Made by a program: the position numbers and the translations under genes | Shown here: one piece after another, positions 17,921-25,599 of the stretch | Position numbering within the stretch: position 1 is the stretch's first letter | How the letters are laid out: every line of letters starts with the position of its first letter | Notes under the pieces: model-generated | What the model was told of the DNA's origin: nothing | Database searches by the model: none | Seen by the model: the letters and a program-made list of their open reading frames with translations, nothing else | NCBI RefSeq assembly: GCF_001436115.1 | Contig: NZ_AYZQ01000001.1 | Span: 372,001 to 436,000 of the forward strand | DNA length: 64,000 nucleotides | From: Lacticaseibacillus brantae DSM 23927 | Lineage (GTDB): Bacteria; Bacillota; Bacilli; Lactobacillales; Lactobacillaceae | Direction of reading: 5' to 3'

Positions 17921-18361
17921 ATGGTTGATGGTTCTTTGTACCATACTTATGTTAAGAATGAAGCTGGCTTGGTCGGTGAAAGTTACGTTGAGGGTAACGA
18001 GGCCTTGGCACTGGGTGTCAGCAGCTCATTAATTTCGGCGCCAGGGGCCAATCCCGAGCAATTTATTGGGTTTGCGCTGTCTACTTGTTTCAACGCGACT
18101 TTGCGGATTGTTCAGCATCGGCAAAATCTTACTGAAGATTCCCAGGTGCGGACCCGCGTGGACATTGTCAAAGACAATCCGGGTTACAAATTCATGGTTG
18201 AAGCGCAAATTCTGTTACCAAGTGTTGACGGCGAAACCGCCCAACAGATTGTGGATACTGCCTTAGGCGAATGTCCAGTCGCCAAATTGTTGAAAGACAA
18301 CGACACGGTTTCGTTCAGAATTGTCAGTGATTTCACTGATGATCCTGCCTACGGCGAATAA
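17921..18361 (+). CDS. OsmC/Ohr family peroxide-reducing protein
   Basis: A 146-residue predicted thiol peroxidase of the OsmC superfamily, acting on organic hydroperoxides in the cytoplasm. The two active-site cysteines are visible in FALSTCFNATLRI (about residue 53) and ALGECPVAKLL (about residue 119). GGGAGACGAAGC precedes the ATG. The gene ends at a strong terminator. I cannot decide between the OsmC and Ohr subgroups from sequence alone. Confidence 0.9.
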   Translation: MVDGSLYHTYVKNEAGLVGESYVEGNEALALGVSSSLISAPGANPEQFIGFALSTCFNATLRIVQHRQNLTEDSQVRTRVDIVKDNPGYKFMVEAQILLPSVDGETAQQIVDTALGECPVAKLLKDNDTVSFRIVSDFTDDPAYGE

Positions 18362-18363
18362 AG

Positions 18364-18406
18364 AAAAAAACCGGGCCCCCGCTGAATGCGAGGTCCCGGT
18401 TTTTTA
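18364..18406. terminator. Bidirectional terminator between the osmC-like gene and the gene at 18404
   Basis: Stem AAAAAACCGGG / CCCGGTTTTTT with further pairing inside. It serves the convergent neighbours and reaches the stop codon of the minus-strand gene. Confidence 0.9.
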
Positions 18407-18637
18407 ATTTGTGGCCCATTCGATATGGCCGATGGTATAAGCAGCCAACCGTTTGAGGCCTTTTTCGGTTTCAAGGTGAATCGTGGCCCGGTCTTCATAC
18501 GGTTTGACCGTTGCCGGTTCAATCGCGGTCACGGTGCCACACAGTTTCTGTTTTTCCATGGTTTGAACGTTAACGCGTTGATGCGTGGTCAGTGCTGTTT
18601 CCAACATGGTTAAAATCTCTGGAAGTTTCTGAGTCAT
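18404..18637 (-). CDS. Hypothetical protein, 77 residues
   Basis: I do not recognise the family. The N-terminal third is helical (MTQKLPEILTMLETALTT) and the rest alternates short hydrophobic and polar residues as in a small beta-barrel (RVNVQT, LCGTVTAIE, ATIHLETEKGLKRLAAYTIGHIEW). That is compatible with an Sm-like or OB-like fold, which is inference only. AAAGGAGG precedes the ATG at 18637. It lies downstream of the rRNA methyltransferase gene with its own candidate promoter. A real gene is supported by the strong ribosome-binding site and the terminator. Confidence 0.7.
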   Translation of the reverse strand: MTQKLPEILTMLETALTTHQRVNVQTMEKQKLCGTVTAIEPATVKPYEDRATIHLETEKGLKRLAAYTIGHIEWATN

Positions 18638-18671
18638 GGCGATTCCTCCTTTGATTACTAGGTACACCTAC

Positions 18672-18701
18672 AGTGTAACTCACAAGTTGGAAGCGCTTCA
18701 A
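18672..18701 (-). promoter_or_regulatory. Candidate promoter with cre-like dyad before the 77-residue gene
   Basis: TTGAAG (18696-18701), 18-base spacer and TACACT (18672-18677) read leftwards. The -35 lies inside the near-palindrome TTGGAAGCGCTTCAA (18687-18701), which resembles a CcpA site off by one base. Confidence 0.3.
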
Positions 18702-18710
18702 CCCCCAAAA

Positions 18711-19835
18711 CTAACCGCGCTTGGCCCAGAATTGGAATAAGTCAGTCTGAATGGTCCCATTATAGAGTTTCCGGCGCTTAGTCGCCTTTTGCCCGTATGA
18801 CTGCTCGAACTGTAAATCACTGGTCAGAATGTACTTACTCCAACCAGGCATTTGCCGGTAGACACTCCCCATTTCGGCATAGAGCTTCCGAGCGGCTTGA
18901 ATGTCGCTCATCCGTTTCCCGTATGGTGGATTAGCAACAATCACGCCCCGCTCACTTGTGGGTTGGTAATCCTTAACGGCGAGTTGTTTGAATTGAATGC
19001 TGTGCAGCAAGCCCGCTTGTTTAGCGTTAAGCCGGGCAATTTCAATCATTTCTTGATTAATATCAGCGCCCATGATATCCAGCTCAATATCCAGGTCTGC
19101 GTCGGCCAAGGCTTCATCTTTGACCGTTTGCAGGACGGTTTCTGGCATGAAGCTGAATTGTTCAAAGCTGAAGTTCCGGTGCAAGCCCGGTGCCAGATTG
19201 TGGCCAATCATGGCCGCTTCAATTGCGATTGTCCCAGATCCGGTGGTGGGATCGTAAAAGGGCAGGTCTGGGTGCCAGTTAGTCAAGAGGACCAAAGCCG
19301 CCGCGAAATTTTCTTTCAGCGGTGCTTCCCCCTTTTCTACCCGGTAGCCGCGCTTAAACAAACTGGGACCCGTGGTATCAATGGATAACGTGGCGATGTC
19401 TTTTAAAATCGAGACTTCAATTGGGTAAACGGAACCTGTTTCTGGTAAACGCCCGCGGCGATGATAAACACTTGAAAGTTTTTCAACAATCGCTTTCTTG
19501 GTAATCGCCTGCACGTCAGGTTCTGAGTGCAACTTGGAACGCACGGCCCGACCTGCGACGGGAAACGCAGCATCAAGTGGCAAGAAGTTGTCCCAAGGTA
19601 AAGCTTTAACGGCTTCGAATAAGTCGTCAAACGTTAAGACCTTGAATTGGCCAAGAATCAATTTGATCCGATCGGCGCTGCGCAACCAGACGTTAGCGCG
19701 GGCGATGTCATGTTCATCCCCTTCGAAATAAACTTTCCCGTTTTCAGTCTGAGTGGTGTAGCCGAGTTGTTGTAATTCTTTGGCGGTGACAGCTTCTAGT
19801 CCGGCAGCCATGGTCGCCACAAGTTGATATTTCAT
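18711..19835 (-). CDS. THUMP-domain rRNA (guanine-N2)-methyltransferase, RlmL/YpsC type
   Basis: A 374-residue SAM-dependent RNA methyltransferase, probably modifying 23S rRNA. The THUMP-like RNA-binding domain comes first (YQLVATMAAGLEAVTAKEL to about residue 150). The catalytic domain has motif I in FYDPTTGSGTIAIEAAMIG (about 197) and the amino-methylase motif IVANPPYGKRM (about 285). AAAGGAACACAC precedes the ATG at 19835. It lies just downstream of rnpB on the same strand, as in related bacteria. Only one methyltransferase domain is present, as in the Bacillus YpsC protein. Confidence 0.9.
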   Translation of the reverse strand: MKYQLVATMAAGLEAVTAKELQQLGYTTQTENGKVYFEGDEHDIARANVWLRSADRIKLILGQFKVLTFDDLFEAVKALPWDNFLPLDAAFPVAGRAVRSKLHSEPDVQAITKKAIVEKLSSVYHRRGRLPETGSVYPIEVSILKDIATLSIDTTGPSLFKRGYRVEKGEAPLKENFAAALVLLTNWHPDLPFYDPTTGSGTIAIEAAMIGHNLAPGLHRNFSFEQFSFMPETVLQTVKDEALADADLDIELDIMGADINQEMIEIARLNAKQAGLLHSIQFKQLAVKDYQPTSERGVIVANPPYGKRMSDIQAARKLYAEMGSVYRQMPGWSKYILTSDLQFEQSYGQKATKRRKLYNGTIQTDLFQFWAKRG

Positions 19836-19866
19836 AGTGTGTTCCTTTCATTGAACCCTTTTGTGT

Positions 19867-19896
19867 CAAAAAAACAGCTTGGGTTGCCCCAAGCTG
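19867..19896 (-). terminator. Intrinsic terminator of rnpB
   Basis: Stem CAGCTTGGG-GCAA-CCCAAGCTG followed by seven T, reading leftwards directly after the RNase P RNA 3' end. Confidence 0.92.
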
Positions 19897-19899
19897 CGC

Positions 19900-20280
19900 C
19901 TGCTTGTAAATTTCTATAAGCCATGTTTTGTTCCAGGTTCCACCAGGCGTGGTTCCCTTCAGTAATCATCTATCTTAGCTTACGCTATTTTGCCGTTAGT
20001 TCGGATTCCCATGGCAAAACGCCCCTACCAAAGTTTGGGTTACTCGCTCGCGGGGTTTACCGCGTTCCATCACAACCGTTTCCAGTTGTGCTTCGTCACT
20101 GTGGCACTTTTCAGACCTACTACCGCATAGTTGCCCTTAGCGGATTTAGTCGCCGTAACCAATAATGGTTCCTAGGCTTATTGGGCCTAGCACGAACACT
20201 ACAAGCATCACAGCTTGTGCGGGCATGGACTTTCCTCAGCCTACAAAAGTAGACCGCGATTACTCAAAATTTACAAGTGA
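19900..20280 (-). ncRNA. rnpB: RNase P RNA, bacterial type B
   Basis: Catalytic RNA that trims the 5' leader of precursor tRNAs with the RnpA protein. Read leftwards, the diagnostic GAGGAAAGTCCATGC lies near the 5' end, and the conserved region equivalent to the complement of CACTTTTCAGACCTACTACC lies in the middle. CTTGTAAATTT at the 5' end pairs with AAATTTACAAG at the 3' end (19903-19913) to form P1. The length of ~380 bases fits type B. It begins directly after the gpsB stop codon and ends at the terminator at 19867. The exact ends are estimated from P1. Confidence 0.95.
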
Positions 20281-20281
20281 A

Positions 20282-20680
20282 TTAGTATTGATCGAATCCG
20301 CTGCGATTGTTGCCAGCAGGTGTATCGTCATCACGATCGGCAAGCTTACTCCCGAAAACATGACGTTCAAGATTGCTTAACCGTTTCAGAATATCGTAGT
20401 TGGTCGCAGCCGCATTGGTATTTGGCGTTGAGCCAGTCGAAACATTCTTTGAAACGCTGAGTTGCTTGGTCAACTCGTCGACGCGACTGAGAAGTCGGGC
20501 GTTATCTTCGTTCAATCGGTCAATCTCGGCCACAAAAGATTCATAGTCGCGAATGATCCCATCGAGGAATTGGTCAACTTCGTCAGGATCGTAGCCACGA
20601 ACCTTCTTGGTGAAGTCTTTGTCCAAAATATCTTTGGGGCCATATTGAATTTTGAAGTTAACAGTGTCTTGGTTTTCCAT
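20282..20680 (-). CDS. gpsB: Cell division coordinator GpsB (DivIVA-like)
   Basis: Cytoplasmic membrane-associated coiled-coil protein that switches peptidoglycan synthesis between side wall and septum. The 132 residues begin with the DivIVA/GpsB N-terminal domain ([29 protein letters not shown], about 19-47). A coiled coil runs to about residue 75, then a flexible linker rich in Asn, Ser and Thr, and the short C-terminal trimerising helix [28 protein letters not shown] precedes the ATG. The stop codon is two bases from the rnpB 5' end, so the rnpB promoter must lie inside this gene. Confidence 0.95.
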   Translation of the reverse strand: MENQDTVNFKIQYGPKDILDKDFTKKVRGYDPDEVDQFLDGIIRDYESFVAEIDRLNEDNARLLSRVDELTKQLSVSKNVSTGSTPNTNAAATNYDILKRLSNLERHVFGSKLADRDDDTPAGNNRSGFDQY

Positions 20681-20720
20681 TTGCGCACCTCATTTTAGTT
20701 CCTAAAATTAGGACTTATTT

Positions 20721-20749
20721 ACTATATCATACTCGCCAGCCTTTGCAAA
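20721..20749 (-). promoter_or_regulatory. Candidate promoter of gpsB
   Basis: TTTGCA (20744-20749), 17-base spacer and TATAGT (20721-20726), reading leftwards, in the gap between ypsA and gpsB. A 12-base perfect palindrome (CCTAAAATTAGG, 20701-20712) follows in the leader. Confidence 0.45.
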
Positions 20750-20791
20750 TGTCCATTGCTAAACGCATTTGGACAGATTGTTAAGCAAGAC

Positions 20792-21352
20792 TTAAAAATC
20801 CTGCTGACTATCTGCGTAATTTTGAGCCGCCTCTTCTAAGTCGGACATCGAAATTTGGGTGAACGGATAATCGTGGTGCTCCTGGTAGCGTAAAATCGCG
20901 TCGTATTGATATTTGGCTTTCCCAGGGAATTCTGGATCATAAACCATCAAGGCCCCATCGGTGTGTTGCAACATGAAGTCTTGATATTGATGCAGTTGAC
21001 TCGGATTTTGATAAGGTTGTTGGCTGACTGACGCGGTGAAATCCACTTGTAGTTTCAATTGCGCCAAATGGGCTTGATTGTTCTCTGACCATCGATTGCC
21101 AAAATCGGAGAATGGCAACATCATGGCTGTTTGTAATTTGGGATAGTCTGCTTTCAGTTTGGTCGCTGCTTCAAGCCCCCACTGCTCAATGCCTAATTCG
21201 CCGCCCGAAATCACCCACTCCAGGCCGTCATCCAGAAAGACGCGTAAACTATTCGTCAGCGCATATTCAAGGACCACTAATTTGGGGTCTTTATCCCCGA
21301 AAACGTTCAATTCAAAACTGCGGTAGCCCGTTAACCATAGTCGTGAAAGCAT
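20792..21352 (-). CDS. ypsA: YpsA-like protein (SLOG superfamily, DUF1273)
   Basis: A 186-residue Rossmann-like protein of unknown biochemical function. Its Bacillus homologue affects cell division and lies beside gpsB, as here. The N-terminus LWLTGYRSFELNVFGDKD and the glycine motif VISGGELGIEQWGLEAA (about 48-64), followed by LMVYDPEFPGKAKY, are typical. AAAGGAAAAC precedes the ATG. It is divergent from recU. Any nucleotide-related ligand is inference from the fold. Confidence 0.88.
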   Translation of the reverse strand: MLSRLWLTGYRSFELNVFGDKDPKLVVLEYALTNSLRVFLDDGLEWVISGGELGIEQWGLEAATKLKADYPKLQTAMMLPFSDFGNRWSENNQAHLAQLKLQVDFTASVSQQPYQNPSQLHQYQDFMLQHTDGALMVYDPEFPGKAKYQYDAILRYQEHHDYPFTQISMSDLEEAAQNYADSQQDF

Positions 21353-21395
21353 TTAAGTTTTCCTTTCATCATTAGCAGTCATGCTAGTTAATTGG

Positions 21396-21401
21396 TATAA
21401 T
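21396..21401 (+). promoter_or_regulatory. Extended -10 element of the recU-pbp1A promoter
   Basis: TTGG-TATAAT, a consensus -10 with a TG extension, 22 bases before the recU start. No good -35 is visible, as is usual for extended -10 promoters. Confidence 0.45.
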
Positions 21402-21423
21402 ATAGCCCTAGGAGAGTGATTTT

Positions 21424-22035
21424 ATGGCTTTGCATTATCCAAACGGGCAGCCGTTTGTGCGTCAGCCAAGTGCCTCAACCACGAACTATGCCAGTCGTGG
21501 GATGACGCTGGAAGAGGAACTCAATCTCAGTAATCAATACTATCTGGAAGCAGGACTGGCAGTTGTCCACAAGAAACCGACCCCGATTCAGATTGTTAAG
21601 GTTGACTACCCTAAACGTTCCCAAGCCGTCATCAAAGAAGCGTATTTTAGAACACCATCAACGACCGATTATAATGGTGTCTATCAAGGTTATTATCTCG
21701 ATTTTGATGCCAAGGAAACCAAGAACAAAACGAGTTTCCCTCTGAAGAATTTACACCCTCACCAAGTCGCGCATATGCAACGCTGCTTGGATCAAGGCGG
21801 CATTTGTTTCTTGGTCATTCGTTTTGTAACCTTGCACCGGGTTTTTGTTTTTCCAGCCAGTAATGTCATCGCGTGGTTTCAGCAACAAGATCAAGGGGGT
21901 CGCAAGTCGATTCCCTTGGCTGATATTGAGGCGCAAGGCTTTGAGCTAAAACCACAACTACAACCTGTCATCCCTTATCTTACGGGTGTTGACTGGTTAA
22001 TTCAAACGAAAGTAGGTGGTACGCGTGGCAACTGA
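21424..22035 (+). CDS. recU: Holliday junction resolvase RecU
   Basis: Cleaves Holliday junctions in recombinational repair and chromosome segregation. The 203 residues include the N-terminal arm (NYASRGMTLEEELNLSNQYY) and the nuclease core with TDYNGVYQGYYLDFDAKETKNKTSFPL (catalytic Asp, Glu and Lys of the PD-(D/E)xK fold). HPHQVAHMQ and the LVIRFVTLHRVFVFPA strand follow. AGGAGAG precedes the ATG. The gene overlaps pbp1A by 11 bases, the conserved recU-pbp1 pair of Bacillota. Confidence 0.96.
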   Translation: MALHYPNGQPFVRQPSASTTNYASRGMTLEEELNLSNQYYLEAGLAVVHKKPTPIQIVKVDYPKRSQAVIKEAYFRTPSTTDYNGVYQGYYLDFDAKETKNKTSFPLKNLHPHQVAHMQRCLDQGGICFLVIRFVTLHRVFVFPASNVIAWFQQQDQGGRKSIPLADIEAQGFELKPQLQPVIPYLTGVDWLIQTKVGGTRGN

Positions 22036-24244
22036 ACAACGTACCCGAATGCAAAATCGTCATCAACCCCAAAAGAAAAAGCATCGCACCTGGGTGCGGG
22101 TTATCCGCTGGCTCTTTTTAGCTGCTATTGCCGTTGTTCTTCTCGGGGTGGGTATTTTTGCGTGGTATGCCAAAGATGCGCCCAAGGTTGATCAGGCCAC
22201 TTTGGAGAGTGACGGGTCAACCATTCTCTACGATACCGCCGGGAAACAATTCATGACCTTAGGCTTACAGGATCGACTGTATGTCAAAAGCAATCAAATC
22301 CCGACTACATTGAAAGATGCCGTGGTCTCAATTGAAGATCGACGTTTTTACGAGGAACACTTCGGGGTCGACCCACTGCGAATTGCCTCGGCGGCTTTCT
22401 CGAATGTTCTAGGGAAAAGTAATGGCCTTCAGGGTGGTTCGACCCTGACACAACAACTGATTAAGCTGTCTGTTTTTTCAACTAAAACCAGCGACCAGAC
22501 CTTACGGCGTAAAGCTCAAGAGGCTTGGCTTGCCATGCAAGTTGAACAAAAATACAGTAAGGCTCAAATTCTCGAATATTATATTAATAAGGTTTATATG
22601 AACCACGGCCAATATGGGATGGGCACAGCTGCCAAATATTACTATGGCAAGAATTTGAATCAGCTTAGCCTCCCACAGATTGCGTTCATTGCCGGTTTAG
22701 CACAATCGCCAGTCGGTTATGATCCGGTTATTCACCCCCAGGCTGCCACCACCCGGCGAAACGCCGTGATTGCAGCCATGCTCCGGGATAAGAAGATTAC
22801 CAGTGCCCAAGCCAGTGCTGCCACCCAGACACCGATTGCCACTGGTTTGATTAAGCAAACCGACAATACAGAAGCACAAACTGAGATGCAAAAGATTATG
22901 GATCCATACCTAACCTCAGTTGTTGCGGAAGTCAAAAAGAAACTGAAAGTTAATCCGTATACGGCTGGTTTGAAGATTTATACCAATGTCGACGTCGATG
23001 CGCAGCGATACTTGTACAACTTGGTCAATAGTGGTCAAATCACCTTCCCAAGCGATCAAGTCCAAACCGCAGTCACCATGACTGATCCCAACACTGGTGC
23101 GGTTATTGCGCAAATCGGTGGCCGCAAGTTAGGCGATACGCTCCTTGGGTTTAATCGGGCGACACAGAACAATCGCAGTAATGGCTCGACGATGAAACCA
23201 TTAATGGATTATGGCCCAGCGATTGAGAATTTAAACTGGTCGACCGCACAAGTCCTGGCGGATACGGCTTATACCTATCCTGGCACCTCGACGCAATTGT
23301 ACGACTGGGATAAAACCTATATGGGTAATATCACGATGCGAACAGCATTAGAACAATCTCGTAACGTGCCAGCAATCCGGGCCCTGAGTGAAGTCGGTAT
23401 GTCTAAAGCGGTTAATTTCTTGAAAGGCCTGGGGATTAACTTACCTGCTTCCCAACAAGTCTTATCATCAGGGATTGGGTCTTCAGTCACCACTGAACAA
23501 GAAGCCGCAGCGTATGGCGCGATGGCTAATGGCGGGGTTTATTATGAACCAAGCTATATCACAAAGGTTGTGACCGCCGATGGTGAGACTGAGGACTTAA
23601 CGAGCAACGGAACGCGGGCCATGAAATCTAGTACCGCGTACATGTTGACAGATATGCTCAAAGGCGTCTTGACCAAGGGTACCGGGACAGCAGCCAAGGT
23701 GAATTCAACACTGTATGAGGCCGGTAAGACCGGGACGACGGACTACAGTGCCGAAGAAATCGCCCAGAACCCTGCCCTTGGTGGTACGGGGATTGCTAAA
23801 GATTCCTGGTTCACCGGCTATACCAGAAATCGTGTCATCTCAGTGTGGACCGGTTACGATAAGCCCCTCACTGGCGGCTTGAACTATACGCAACAAACCA
23901 TTGCCCAGCAGATCTATAAAGCCTTAATGGGTTACACGTCACAGGGCTTGACCAACCGCGATTGGACCAGACCCGACAATGTCTTGGTCCGTTACCTCCA
24001 ATCAGGCTCTCGTGAATTGTTCCTGCAAAACAGCCCAACTTCTGGTATTGGTGCGACGACTGATTCTCAACCAACCTACAGCAGTTCGGCCAGTGTTTTC
24101 ACTGAGCCTGAGAGTTCTTCCTCGGCTTCCTCAAGTAGTTCCGAGAGTGACTCAAGTAGTGTGAGCGAAAGCAGTAGTTCCGCGCCTGAATCATCAAGTG
24201 AAGTGTCCAGCAGTGAGGAACCCACCCCACCGGCCGGACGATAA
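22025..24244 (+). CDS. pbp1A: Class A penicillin-binding protein 1A
   Basis: Bifunctional peptidoglycan glycosyltransferase/transpeptidase anchored by one membrane segment (about residues 28-50) after a basic cytoplasmic tail. The GT51 domain carries SIEDRRFYEEHFGVDP and GGSTLTQQLIKLS. The transpeptidase domain has the serine motif STMKP, the SRN motif (LEQSRNVPA) and KTGTTD. The last ~45 residues are a serine- and glutamate-rich tail ending PTPPAGR. I prefer the GTG at 22025 with AGGTGG five bases upstream; a GTG at 22016 also exists. The protein of ~739 residues closes the recU-pbp1A transcript before a strong terminator. Confidence 0.95.
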   Translation: MATEQRTRMQNRHQPQKKKHRTWVRVIRWLFLAAIAVVLLGVGIFAWYAKDAPKVDQATLESDGSTILYDTAGKQFMTLGLQDRLYVKSNQIPTTLKDAVVSIEDRRFYEEHFGVDPLRIASAAFSNVLGKSNGLQGGSTLTQQLIKLSVFSTKTSDQTLRRKAQEAWLAMQVEQKYSKAQILEYYINKVYMNHGQYGMGTAAKYYYGKNLNQLSLPQIAFIAGLAQSPVGYDPVIHPQAATTRRNAVIAAMLRDKKITSAQASAATQTPIATGLIKQTDNTEAQTEMQKIMDPYLTSVVAEVKKKLKVNPYTAGLKIYTNVDVDAQRYLYNLVNSGQITFPSDQVQTAVTMTDPNTGAVIAQIGGRKLGDTLLGFNRATQNNRSNGSTMKPLMDYGPAIENLNWSTAQVLADTAYTYPGTSTQLYDWDKTYMGNITMRTALEQSRNVPAIRALSEVGMSKAVNFLKGLGINLPASQQVLSSGIGSSVTTEQEAAAYGAMANGGVYYEPSYITKVVTADGETEDLTSNGTRAMKSSTAYMLTDMLKGVLTKGTGTAAKVNSTLYEAGKTGTTDYSAEEIAQNPALGGTGIAKDSWFTGYTRNRVISVWTGYDKPLTGGLNYTQQTIAQQIYKALMGYTSQGLTNRDWTRPDNVLVRYLQSGSRELFLQNSPTSGIGATTDSQPTYSSSASVFTEPESSSSASSSSSESDSSSVSESSSSAPESSSEVSSSEEPTPPAGR

Positions 24245-24247
24245 TCA

Positions 24248-24290
24248 AAAAAAGACCACCAACTCGTACAGTCGAGTTGGTGGTCTTTTT
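24248..24290. terminator. Bidirectional terminator between pbp1A and nth
   Basis: Perfect stem AAAAAGACCACCAACTCG and complement with a six-base loop, A and T tracts at the ends; reaches the nth stop codon. Confidence 0.93.
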
Positions 24291-24945
24291 AGTGGCCTAA
24301 AGGCCGATAGTAATCAGCAAAGCGCTGCCACTGCTCACCTGGCGGTAATTGCGGCGCGCGGGCCGTGAGCCACTGCCGGCCAAAGCGAATAAGACTGCGG
24401 TGTAAATTGATCCACATGTCCTCAGGCATCAAGTCTTCTAAAAATTCTTGAATCGCTGCTGGAGTAGCTGTTTGTTTGACTAAGCCGAAGCCTTTGACAA
24501 TCCGCGTCACGTGGGTGTCCACGGCAATCCCTGGGTGATTGAAGGCGTCGCTTAAGACAACGGTTGCCGTTTTCTGGCCGACACCTGCCAGACTGGTCAG
24601 AGCCGCAAAGTCGTCAGGGACCTGGCCATGATAGTTGGTCACTAGCTGGGTACTCATTTGTTTTAGGTGCTTGGCCTTGTTCTTATACAACCCTAGGCGA
24701 TCGATTAGGTTCTCAATGTCAGTGACGTTCGCCTGAGACATCGCTTCAGCGGTCGGAAACTGGGCAAAGAGTTTAGGTGTGACGGCGTTGACCGCGACAT
24801 CGGTGGTTTGCGCTGATAAACTAACGGCGACCACAATTTCAAACGGGTTGCGGGCATTCAACGTTGGCGTCGCATCGAGATAATAATCACTGACCTGAGT
24901 GAAAAATTCGCGGGCCAACGTTTTAGTCATCCGCTTAGAGCCCAT
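24289..24945 (-). CDS. nth: Endonuclease III homologue without an iron-sulfur cluster
   Basis: DNA glycosylase/AP lyase of the helix-hairpin-helix-GPD superfamily, removing oxidised pyrimidines. The 218 residues keep the catalytic lysine K125 in LAGVGQKTATVVL and aspartate D143 in IAVDTHVTRI. The usual C-terminal four-cysteine motif for the [4Fe-4S] cluster is missing; the aligned stretch reads RFGRQWLTARAPQLPPGEQW and the whole protein has no cysteine. The ATG at 24945 has AAGGAGG six bases upstream and overlaps the end of dnaD. It is last in the asnS-dnaD-nth order conserved in Bacillota. Confidence 0.93.
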   Translation of the reverse strand: MGSKRMTKTLAREFFTQVSDYYLDATPTLNARNPFEIVVAVSLSAQTTDVAVNAVTPKLFAQFPTAEAMSQANVTDIENLIDRLGLYKNKAKHLKQMSTQLVTNYHGQVPDDFAALTSLAGVGQKTATVVLSDAFNHPGIAVDTHVTRIVKGFGLVKQTATPAAIQEFLEDLMPEDMWINLHRSLIRFGRQWLTARAPQLPPGEQWQRFADYYRPLGH

Positions 24946-25543
24946 TGTTGGCCTCCTTAGCAGCCTGAACTTGTTGCACCGTGGTTAAATGCCGCTTCTC
25001 CCAATTCAAAAGAATCCGATCCATGTACCGGAGTGAGTAGGCTTGGTTGAGGACTGCTTCCCGCAGGGCAAGATGAATCAAATCGGGTTGGTAGTGGTCG
25101 ACTTGAAGCCACTGTTGGATGGTTTGCTGCTCAATGGGCGACAGCGGTCGGCCAAATTCTACCTCGATTTCACTGAAGACGTCGGTCTGCTTGGGTGGCT
25201 GAACGACAGTCTTAGCACCGCCCGCTGGCAGTAGCCGCTCGATGAGTGGCGCCAGGTCGTATTCATCTTGCATCCGACCATTGGCATCCTCTTGGCTTTT
25301 CAATTGAATCGCCTGTTTCTGGATGAGGTTATTAATCAGAATGAAGAAGTCGTTAGGCTTAATCTTCATCATCTGGGCCAGCACCGTTAAATCGGGCGCC
25401 CCTGGATAATTCTGCTGCCAAAAAGACAAATAAAGATAGGCCACAAGTTCTTGTTGAGTTAAATTGGTTTCAGAAAAATGCTGAAAAATAAGGTTTGACA
25501 GGTTGGTCTGACCTGCGGTGAGATAGCGATTTAGTTCGTCCAT
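24935..25543 (-). CDS. dnaD: DnaD replication initiation / primosome protein
   Basis: Helps load the replicative helicase at oriC and at restarted forks with DnaB and DnaI. The 202 residues have an N-terminal winged-helix domain (LTQQELVAYLYLSFWQQN...DLTVLAQMMKI) and a C-terminal DnaD domain ending with the signature YMDRILLNWEKRHL. GGAGGCAGC precedes the ATG at 25543. The 3' end overlaps nth. A terminator-like hairpin separates it from asnS upstream. Confidence 0.94.
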   Translation of the reverse strand: MDELNRYLTAGQTNLSNLIFQHFSETNLTQQELVAYLYLSFWQQNYPGAPDLTVLAQMMKIKPNDFFILINNLIQKQAIQLKSQEDANGRMQDEYDLAPLIERLLPAGGAKTVVQPPKQTDVFSEIEVEFGRPLSPIEQQTIQQWLQVDHYQPDLIHLALREAVLNQAYSLRYMDRILLNWEKRHLTTVQQVQAAKEANNGL

Positions 25544-25562
25544 TTTGCTGCCTCCTGCGTCT

Positions 25563-25595
25563 AAAAAAGCTGGCGACGCAATGTCCCAGCTTTTT
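25563..25595 (-). terminator. Intrinsic terminator between asnS and dnaD
   Basis: AAAAGCTGG and CCAGCTTTT pair around an 11-base loop that can pair further, followed by T residues, directly after the asnS stop. No promoter for dnaD is evident, so it probably only partly reduces read-through. Confidence 0.75.
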
Positions 25596-25599
25596 AGTC

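Noticed and set aside
18852-19388. Open frame of 178 codons antisense to the THUMP methyltransferase gene
   Set aside because: Entirely inside a well-supported gene on the other strand, without family motifs or start signals.
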